DNA from: CAZAPZ01 sp964487285
GTDB taxonomy: Bacteria > Campylobacterota_A > Desulfurellia > JAADFJ01
Direction of reading: 5' to 3'
NCBI GenBank assembly: GCA_964487285.1
Contig: CAZAPZ010000061.1
Location: forward strand, 1 to 9,357
Length of the DNA: 9,357 nucleotides
Below the pieces are notes generated by a model. It did not search any database, was not told the origin of the DNA, and worked only from the letters and a program-made list of their open reading frames with translations. Position 1 is the first letter of the stretch, and each line of letters starts with the position of its first letter. Made by a program: the position numbers and the translations under genes. Below, in pieces: positions 1 to 5,290 of the stretch.

Positions 1-772
1 GCTATAGGAACGGATGAAACAAACAGAGTCGAAGGTCATGATTATATTACACTGTTTATAGATTTAAAACAAAGAAGAACCATCTATATCACCAAAGGTA
101 AAGACAGCGGTACACTAAAAGATTTTGTCAGGGATTTAGAGATTCATCATGGACATAAGGAATCTATCAAAGAGCTAAGCTGTGATATGTCGCCTTCTTT
201 TATCAAGGGAGTAAAAGATAACTTGCCCAATGCTGAAATAACATTTGATAAATTCCACATCATAAAGCTTATAAACAAGGCAGTGGATACGGTAAGAAAA
301 GAAGAATCCAGAGAGATTAAACTGCTCAAAGGAACAGAATACCTATTTTTAAAGAATGAAAAGAATCTAACTCAAAAACAAAAAGCCAGGCTGCAGGAAT
401 GCACCATGTCTAATATGAACCTAAAAACAGTAAGGACTTATAACATAAGGAAGGCATTTCAAATATCTATGAAGCCAAAACGCAAGATGAGTTTGTAACC
501 TTTTTAAATAAATGTTACTTCTGGGCAACACACAGCAGATTTGAACCCATTAAAAAGGCTGCAAAGAGTATTAGAAGAGGCACTGGGACGGCATAGTTCG
601 TTATTATAAGATAAGACAATAATGGAATATTGGAAGGATTAAATTCCATTATTCAAGCTGCCGAATCTAAAGCAAGAGGTTGCAGCAGTGATATAAACTA
701 TAAAAACAGGTTTATCTAATCACGGGCAAGTTAGACTTTAGTTTGGTTAATGAAAGTTACAGGAGAATTTAG
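1..772 (+). pseudogene. Decayed ISL3-family (DDE) transposase, 5' part outside the window
   Basis: Frame 1 is open from the first base to a stop at 496-498 and reads as the catalytic core of an ISL3-family transposase. It has an early Asp (GTDE, residues 3-6), a second Asp in CDMSPSF (near residue 62), then NAEITFDKFHIIKL and LKGTEYLFLKN, all typical of the family. The rest of the protein continues in other frames. From about 462 the frame reads NIYEAKTQDEF and then SRFEPIKKAAKSI. From 581 it reads HWDGIVRYYK. From 621 it reads NGILEGLNSIIQAAESKARG, carrying the expected catalytic Glu (ILEGLN). From 719 it reads ITGKLDFSLVNESYRRI and stops at 770-772. The four breaks (about 462, 579-580, 611-621 and 711-719) show a dead copy. 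The start and left inverted repeat lie outside the window, so the element boundaries cannot be set. Family assignment is confident and inactivity is directly visible. Confidence 0.9.
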
Positions 773-967
773 GTAAATGGGTTACCGGCAGTTTTTTAGA
801 AGGAATCTCTTTTATAATATCCGTATATTCATACAGCTTACTCTTTCTTACTATCACGGATTCGCACGATTGCATTGCTATTGCCGCTTGAGGATTGTGT
901 TAGATGCGCAAGGTCGGTTATTAAGTTGCAATCAAAAGAAAATATCCGTGTAAAAAATAGAAATCTA

Positions 968-995
968 TTGAAAAATAAAATTAGGAATATACAAT
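968..995 (+). promoter_or_regulatory. Putative sigma70 promoter of the yajC-secD-secF operon
   Basis: TTGAAA at 968-973 and TACAAT at 990-995 are separated by 16 bases, close to the sigma70 consensus. Transcription would begin near 1002, leaving a leader of about 27 bases before the preferred yajC start at 1029. A start at 1008 would sit almost at the RNA 5' end, so the promoter also favours the downstream start. Assigned by eye in AT-rich DNA. Confidence 0.45.
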
Positions 996-1018
996 GTCCA
1001 TAGTTAAATGAAATTGAT

Positions 1019-1023
1019 GGAGG
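1019..1023 (+). promoter_or_regulatory. Ribosome binding site deciding the yajC start
   Basis: GGAGG ends five bases before the ATG at 1029. The upstream in-frame ATG at 1008 has no comparable Shine-Dalgarno sequence, so this site favours the shorter 97-residue product. Confidence 0.7.
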
Positions 1024-1028
1024 ATTTG

Positions 1029-1322
1029 ATGAATTTTAGTTTATTGGCAGCAGCAAAAACAGGGAGTGCGGGAATGATAGGATCTTTTTTACCGTTAATA
1101 TTGATATTTGCAATTTTTTATGTACTTCTTATTATGCCACAGCAAAAACAGAAAAAGCAGCACAAACTTTTGATAGAGTCGCTTAAAAAAGGCGATAAAA
1201 TCATAACCGGAAGCGGGGTTTACGGGGAAATTTCAAAAGTTGATCCAACAACCGTTGATATAGAAATATCTAAAGGAATTATCGTAAGATTGAGCAAAGA
1301 TAGTGTAGCAACGAAAAGATAG
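1029..1322 (+). CDS. yajC: Sec translocon accessory subunit YajC
   Basis: Small inner-membrane protein that associates with SecD and SecF and, through them, with the SecYEG channel. It is usually dispensable but supports protein export. The 97-residue product has a short N-terminal segment, one hydrophobic membrane helix at about residues 18-36 (FLPLILIFAIFYVLLI), and then the family hallmark MPQQKQKKQHK at the cytoplasmic edge. The C-terminal domain follows the YajC pattern SLKKGDKIITGSGVYGEISKV, with the family's glycines at about 55-66. Length is normal for the family. The start at 1029 is chosen over 1008 because GGAGG sits five bases ahead of it and the predicted promoter lies close upstream. 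It is first in a tight operon, with one base separating its stop from the secD start. The operon context and the RPQQ-like motif make the identification firm. Confidence 0.93.
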   Translation: MNFSLLAAAKTGSAGMIGSFLPLILIFAIFYVLLIMPQQKQKKQHKLLIESLKKGDKIITGSGVYGEISKVDPTTVDIEISKGIIVRLSKDSVATKR

Positions 1323-1323
1323 A

Positions 1324-2901
1324 ATGAAAAAAAATAATATCAGACTCGCTATTGTTCTATCTATCACTTTGCTTTTTTTAGCCTATTTTCTACCTAATTT
1401 TCTAAGCAAGAGCAATTCAAAACTGCTTCACCTTCCAAAGCAGACTCTTCGTTTAGGCCTTGATTTGAAAGGCGGTGTACATCTTGTTTTGAATGTTAAA
1501 ACCGAACAGGCTGTGGAATCTATTATAAATCAGACCGAACAGGGGCTTAAAATAGAATTGCCAAAACAGAAAATCGGTTATAACAGCATTAAAATAAAAG
1601 GTGAAAAAGTCATTATAAGTCTAATCGATCCTACCGATAATCAAAAAGCTGTTTCTTTTTTGAGCAACCTTACAGATTATACCATAGGTAGCAATGGCGC
1701 AAAAATAATCACACTTACTATGAAAGAAAAAAAATCGCTCTCAATAAAAAAACGAGCTATAGCACAAAGTATTGAGATTATTAGAAACAGGGTTGATCAG
1801 TTCGGTGTAACGGAACCTACAATAGTAAAATCGGGAGCTCATCAGATAACAGTTGATATGCCCGGATTAAAAGATGCGCAAAGAGCTATAAGCTTGATAG
1901 GCGAGACTGCGAAGTTAGAGCTGCATCTTGTTGATGATAGTGTTAGTCTGTCTGATGCGATAAACGGAAAACTGCCTAAAGACGATATACTGTTATATCA
2001 GCAGAATAGAGATCCAACGACCGGGGAAATATCACGAACTCCAATTGTTGTTAAAAAAGAAGCGGTTATAGATGGAACAATGATAAAGAGTGCGGATGTC
2101 AGATTTGGCGGATCGTTAAATCAGGCATATGTTGAGTTTTCACTTAATTCAAAAGGAGCTGCTATCTTTGCGGATTTTACAGGCTCTCATGTAGGCAAGA
2201 GACTGGCCATAGTCTTGGATAATATCGTATATTCTGCGCCGGTAATTCAAGAGAGAATAGGTGGAGGAAACGGGCAAATAACAGGGCAATTTTCAACACA
2301 GCAAGCTCATGATCTTGCTATCGTTCTAAGATCCGGATCACTTCCCGCCAAAATAACGGTTGAGGAAAAATCCGAGGTTGGACCGTCACTTGGTGCAGAC
2401 TCAATCCACAAAGGAATTGTATCGGCAATTTTAGGACTGGCAATCGTAATCATCTTCATGGTCGCCTATTATAACCTTGCAGGAATATTTGCAGACATTG
2501 CATTGGTGCTGAATATCGTTATTATCATCGGAGCACTTGCTATGTTTAATGCTACTTTGACACTGCCCGGTATTGCAGGTATTGTTTTAACAATCGGCAT
2601 GGCGGTTGATGCAAATGTCATAATCTATGAAAGAATCAGGGAAGAAATACGGCTCGGAAGAGGAATCATGTCTTCAATTGCAGCAGGATATAAGAGAGCG
2701 ATAGTAACTATTCTCGATGCAAATTTAACAACTCTAATAACTGCTCTGGTTCTTTATCAGTTTGGTACAGGACCGATAAAAGGATTTGCCGTTACGATAA
2801 GTATAGGAATCATTGCAAGTATGTTTACTGCTATTATCGTTACAAGACTTATGTTCGATACAATATACGGCTCCGGTCATAAACAAAAAATAAGTATATA
2901 A
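1324..2901 (+). CDS. secD: Protein-export membrane protein SecD
   Basis: SecD, with SecF, uses the proton motive force to help pull translocating proteins out on the periplasmic side of SecYEG. The 525-residue sequence has the full family layout. There is an N-terminal membrane helix (about 7-26), then the D1 motif LRLGLDLKGGVHLVL (42-56). The periplasmic P1 region contains IIRNRVDQFGVTEP (152-165). The conserved GKRLAIVLDNIVYSAPVI (291-308) and LAIVLRSGSLPA (331-342) follow. The C-terminal channel-like domain has five hydrophobic segments from about 363 to 512, including VGPSLGADSI (352-361) and the conserved IGMAVDANVIIYERIREE (424-441), where the Asp and Asn belong to the proton-linked region. 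It is shorter than the E. coli protein but in the usual range for many other bacteria. The start lies one base after yajC and lacks a strong ribosome binding site, which suggests translational coupling. Confidence 0.97.
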   Translation: MKKNNIRLAIVLSITLLFLAYFLPNFLSKSNSKLLHLPKQTLRLGLDLKGGVHLVLNVKTEQAVESIINQTEQGLKIELPKQKIGYNSIKIKGEKVIISLIDPTDNQKAVSFLSNLTDYTIGSNGAKIITLTMKEKKSLSIKKRAIAQSIEIIRNRVDQFGVTEPTIVKSGAHQITVDMPGLKDAQRAISLIGETAKLELHLVDDSVSLSDAINGKLPKDDILLYQQNRDPTTGEISRTPIVVKKEAVIDGTMIKSADVRFGGSLNQAYVEFSLNSKGAAIFADFTGSHVGKRLAIVLDNIVYSAPVIQERIGGGNGQITGQFSTQQAHDLAIVLRSGSLPAKITVEEKSEVGPSLGADSIHKGIVSAILGLAIVIIFMVAYYNLAGIFADIALVLNIVIIIGALAMFNATLTLPGIAGIVLTIGMAVDANVIIYERIREEIRLGRGIMSSIAAGYKRAIVTILDANLTTLITALVLYQFGTGPIKGFAVTISIGIIASMFTAIIVTRLMFDTIYGSGHKQKISI

Positions 2902-2909
2902 GAGGACAC

Positions 2910-3950
2910 ATGCAGATTATAAAACCTAATACTAAAATTGACTTTGTAGGAAAAAATAAGATAGCAATAATAATATCATCAGTTGTTATTGCTATGGGTC
3001 TTCTGTATATATCTATATATGGATTAAACTACGGGGTAGGATTCAAAGGCGGAACAGAAGTAAGAGTAAAGTTCGGTAAAAATATAAGAATAAACAAACT
3101 TAGAAATGTCATTACCAAGATGGGATTTCTTTCACCAACAGTTCAAACCATCGGAAGGTCAAAAGACGAATATCTCATATATGTTAATAAAGTTGTATCC
3201 GACACTCAGTCAAAAGGAATAGCTGACAAGATGGTAACACGCATTAAAAAGATGTTTCCTAAAGTAAGTGTTGATTTAAGATCGGTTGATGTGATAGGCC
3301 CCAAATTTGGTAAAACATTGCGGGATAAAGCTGTACTTGCCATAATTGTGGCCACTATTGCTATATTATTATATGTGACTTTCCGTTTTAAATTTCGATT
3401 TGCGGTTGGAGCCATTATTGCATTGATGCACGATGTTCTCGTAACACTTACATTTGTTGCTATATTTCACTTTCAGTTTACGCTTCAAACATTAGCAGCA
3501 GTATTAACAATAATAGGTTATTCATTAAATGATACCATAGTTATTTTTGATAGAATTAGAGAACGGCTTAAAATGGCGAGGGGTAAACTTCCGTTGAAGC
3601 AGCTAATAAACCTGGGTATAAACGAAACCTTAAGCAGAACACTGCTAACATCACTAACCACGTTGTTTGTCATAGTTGTGCTGTTTTTCTTTGGAGGAAG
3701 TGTTATACATGGATTTTCGTTCGCTTTAATGATAGGCATAATAAGCGGTACATATTCATCAATTTACATCGCAAGTCCAATACTGCTTGCCTTTAAACAA
3801 CCTTTATATACAGAAGAAAACGAGAATATTAATAATAGAAGCAATGTAATTATAAGTGATAATGCTAATTCCGGTTCAGGCGGAAACAGCAAACGCAAAA
3901 GCAAACATCGCAATAGTTCCTCAAAAAAACAACTTAAGTACAGGGTCTAA
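2910..3950 (+). CDS. secF: Protein-export membrane protein SecF
   Basis: Partner of SecD in the proton-driven export complex of the inner membrane. The 346-residue protein has an N-terminal helix (about 18-38), then YGVGFKGGTEV (41-51), the SecF version of the D1 motif. A periplasmic domain follows, ending in SVDVIGPKFGKTLRDKAV (125-142). The five-helix C-terminal domain runs from about 141 to 295 and includes ALMHDVLVTL (171-180) and the hallmark IIGYSLNDTIVIFDRIRE (201-218). GAGGA lies three bases before the start, and eight bases separate it from secD. Two oddities: the D1 motif reads GVGF where most SecF proteins have an Asp (GxDFxGG), and residues from about 300 onward form a hydrophilic, Asn/Ser/Lys-rich basic tail beyond the last membrane helix. 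The remaining motifs are intact, so the protein is probably functional. Confidence 0.96.
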   Translation: MQIIKPNTKIDFVGKNKIAIIISSVVIAMGLLYISIYGLNYGVGFKGGTEVRVKFGKNIRINKLRNVITKMGFLSPTVQTIGRSKDEYLIYVNKVVSDTQSKGIADKMVTRIKKMFPKVSVDLRSVDVIGPKFGKTLRDKAVLAIIVATIAILLYVTFRFKFRFAVGAIIALMHDVLVTLTFVAIFHFQFTLQTLAAVLTIIGYSLNDTIVIFDRIRERLKMARGKLPLKQLINLGINETLSRTLLTSLTTLFVIVVLFFFGGSVIHGFSFALMIGIISGTYSSIYIASPILLAFKQPLYTEENENINNRSNVIISDNANSGSGGNSKRKSKHRNSSSKKQLKYRV

Positions 3951-3969
3951 AAATAGTAAAAAACGAAAG

Positions 3970-4014
3970 AAAGAGTGAATCGATTCCCGCTTTTGCAGGA
4001 AAGACCCGCTCTTT
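3970..4014. terminator. Hairpin terminator between convergent secF and corA, likely bidirectional
   Basis: AAAGAGTG (3970-3977) pairs with CGCTCTTT (4007-4014), eight pairs with one G-U. Inside it, TTCC and GGAA flank GC-TTTT-GC, giving a second stacked stem with one mismatch. On the + strand it is followed by a C-interrupted T tract. On the - strand the stem is followed by CTTTCG and a run of six T, a better terminator tail. It lies between the two convergent stop codons, where a shared terminator is expected. Confidence 0.65.
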
Positions 4015-4039
4015 TCTTCTCTATCTCACTTAAAAACCT

Positions 4040-4975
4040 TCAAAACCACTTTTTCCAAAAAAATACCAAAGATGTTAAAGTTGACAAGACAAGGGATATA
4101 AAAATTAGTATGAGGAAAGCGTGTGGATTATGCTGAAATGGTAAGGCGACATTCATACCGTAAATTCCGCTTAACGCTACAGGAATTGTAAGCACTATGG
4201 CAAAAGATGTCAGGAATTTCATTACGGAGTTCATATTATTTGATATAATTGAGGCAAATGCATCCATCATTCCACTTAAAATATTGCTGTAGATTGTTGT
4301 CATTTCAAGAGCCTGTTTATACTCAATGATGATATCATCTAAGATTTCTATATCGTCATCATTGAGCATGGATCTGTCTTGCCTCATCGCTCTTATTTTT
4401 TCAAGTGTGAGCTCATTTGATTTAAGAGATGTTGTAAAATAGATTAAACTTTTTTCCAGATTCAGCAACATAGTAAGCTCTTGGTTTCTCATAGACCGCC
4501 TCAAATGTTCCTCGTACTCCTCTATAATAGCGTTAATCACCTTGAGGTCGTTAAGGTAAAGAATGGCGATTTTGTATAACAAGTTAAAAACGAAATGCAT
4601 TTTTGAATTATTGATGCAGTTTCTTTGTTTCATATTTGTAATGCTGTTTAATAATGTGCTCTCGCTTGTTACAGTCACTACTTCATCTTTTTTAGAAATT
4701 ATTATACCTAACGGAACAGTCATAAATGGTATATCACCGTCAACAATTTTTACAGGAGCACGGATTATCATGAAATTGGCGTTATCTTCCGTTTCCGCCC
4801 TTGATCGTTCATCCCTATCAAGGGGATCTCTTAAAAAATCCTCCGGAATATCAAGCTTATTGCAAAGTGTGTTAATCTCGCTATCAGTCGGCATTTCCAA
4901 GTGTGACCAGATAGTATTTGATAGATCTCCATTGGCTATATCATATAAATTGCTAATTTTTTTTACTTTAATCAT
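4040..4975 (-). CDS. corA: CorA-family divalent-cation (Mg2+/Co2+) transport protein
   Basis: CorA proteins form pentameric inner-membrane channels that take up Mg2+ and sometimes Co2+ or Ni2+. The 311-residue product has the family layout. An N-terminal cytoplasmic alpha/beta domain contains LDIPEDFLRDPLDRDERSRAE (41-61, near the usual DPDERPR region). A long charged helical region follows (about 130-250), with heptad-like stretches such as EEYEEHLRRSMRN. Two membrane helices lie at about 252-271 and 287-306, and the signature GMN is at 273-275 (YGMNVALPF). The C-terminus ends in basic and aromatic residues, KKWF. The ATG at 4975 is preferred because family members usually begin with an MIK-like segment, and the predicted promoter lies between it and the alternative ATG at 5038, which has no ribosome binding site. 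The preferred start also lacks a clear Shine-Dalgarno sequence. The gene is convergent with secF and divergent from the tRNA gene. Substrate among divalent metals cannot be told from sequence alone. Confidence 0.92.
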   Translation of the reverse strand: MIKVKKISNLYDIANGDLSNTIWSHLEMPTDSEINTLCNKLDIPEDFLRDPLDRDERSRAETEDNANFMIIRAPVKIVDGDIPFMTVPLGIIISKKDEVVTVTSESTLLNSITNMKQRNCINNSKMHFVFNLLYKIAILYLNDLKVINAIIEEYEEHLRRSMRNQELTMLLNLEKSLIYFTTSLKSNELTLEKIRAMRQDRSMLNDDDIEILDDIIIEYKQALEMTTIYSNILSGMMDAFASIISNNMNSVMKFLTSFAIVLTIPVALSGIYGMNVALPFQHNPHAFLILIFISLVLSTLTSLVFFWKKWF

Positions 4976-4998
4976 AGATGCCAGTTTACACAATGCTT

Positions 4999-5026
4999 TG
5001 TATAATTCAATAAAAAAGATTGACAA
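4999..5026 (-). promoter_or_regulatory. Putative corA promoter
   Basis: Read on the - strand, TTGTCA (5026-5021) and TATACA (5004-4999) are 16 bases apart. Transcription would start near 4992, about 17 bases before the preferred corA ATG at 4975. The -35 element overlaps that of the oppositely directed tRNA promoter. Confidence 0.5.
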
Positions 5027-5048
5027 ATGACCAAACATTTGCTAATTT
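5020..5048 (+). promoter_or_regulatory. Putative promoter of tRNA-Arg
   Basis: A perfect TTGACA (5020-5025) lies 17 bases before TAATTT (5043-5048). That -10 is weak, but it is preceded by TGC (5040-5042), an extended -10 motif. The start would be near 5055, a few bases before the mature tRNA 5' end, which is a sensible geometry for a tRNA gene. Confidence 0.6.
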
Positions 5049-5060
5049 TATAAAGATAAA

Positions 5061-5137
5061 GCGCCTGTGGCTCAACTGGATAAAGCTGCTGACTTCGGAT
5101 CAGCCGATTGGGGGTTCGAATCCCTCCAGGCGCACCA
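5061..5137 (+). tRNA. tRNA-Arg, anticodon UCG
   Basis: The 77-base sequence folds as a complete cloverleaf. The acceptor stem GCGCCTG/CAGGCGC has seven perfect pairs. The anticodon arm GCTGA-CTTCGGA-TCAGC has anticodon TCG, reading CGA and, by wobble, possibly CGG. The variable region has five bases. The T arm GGGGG-TTCGAAT-CCCTC has one G-U pair. The D stem GCTC/AAGC has a C-A mismatch at its inner pair. The CCA end is encoded (5135-5137). No other tRNA or rRNA is adjacent. Identity is firm from the anticodon and structure. Confidence 0.96.
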
Positions 5138-5290
5138 TGGCTGATATGGTTATAAATGTTTAATAAATATCGTGATACCGTGCTAAAAACATGAATATAT
5201 ATAGAAAACTTTAAAGTAATATTAACTGATGGTAACAAAGTTAGTATTTTATATGAAGTTAATTTATAAATATAATTTTATGGAGGTAAG
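5138..5290. other. AT-rich gap between tRNA-Arg and maeB
   Basis: No gene is visible. A strong intrinsic terminator for the tRNA was not found, so some read-through into maeB is possible. A 10-base palindrome ACTTTAAAGT (5208-5217) has no loop and no T tract, so it is not called as a terminator. Promoter-like sequences occur in the second half, and GGAGG at 5282-5286 serves maeB. Confidence 0.5.
5222..5250 (+). promoter_or_regulatory. Possible promoter of the maeB-sucC-sucD operon
   Basis: TTAACT (5222-5227) and TATTTT (5245-5250) are 17 bases apart, each matching four of six consensus bases. Transcription would begin near 5257 and give a leader of about 34 bases. A better -10 (TATAAT, 5271-5276) exists downstream, but its start would fall in the ribosome binding site. 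In such AT-rich DNA this is a weak call. Confidence 0.3.

Larger units (their letters stand above)
773..1028. other. Intergenic stretch between IS relic and yajC
   Basis: No complete gene is visible here. The first bases probably still belong to the right end of the insertion element. GGTAA (772-776) and TTACC (782-786) form a short inverted repeat immediately after the transposase stop, but no left end is available to define the terminal repeat. From about 899 down to 750 the - strand is open for 50 codons with codon choice similar to real genes. It has no ribosome binding site and runs into the antisense of the IS, so it is not called as a gene. The last 60 bases hold a promoter-like pair and the yajC ribosome binding site. 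The normal upstream neighbour of yajC in many bacteria (often tgt) is absent. Confidence 0.5.

Noticed and set aside
813..818. TATAAT sequence near the IS end
   Set aside because: No recognisable -35 element lies 16-18 bases upstream, and it leads into no gene before the better promoter at 968-995.
816..949. Nine-base direct repeat AATATCCGT at 816-824 and 941-949
   Set aside because: It could suggest a small element with a target duplication, but the enclosed 116 bases show no inverted ends, and a 9-base match by chance is plausible in this interval.
1008..1028. Longer YajC starting at the upstream ATG
   Set aside because: The downstream ATG at 1029 has a well-placed GGAGG, and the upstream one lacks a comparable site and falls almost at the predicted RNA 5' end.
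4563..5030. 155-codon plus-strand open frame antisense to corA
   Set aside because: It is a shadow of the corA gene on the other strand, which has clear family motifs including GMN.
4976..5038. Upstream start of corA giving 21 extra residues
   Set aside because: It has no ribosome binding site, lies upstream of the predicted promoter start, and the extra residues are not part of the family.
5208..5217. Palindrome ACTTTAAAGT after the tRNA gene
   Set aside because: It is AT-rich, with no loop and no following T tract, so neither a terminator nor an operator can be supported.
4972..5238. Minus-strand open frame of 88 codons with GGIRTPNRLIRSQQ-like text
   Set aside because: It is the antisense translation of the tRNA-Arg gene, a well-known source of false proteins, and is explained fully by the tRNA.
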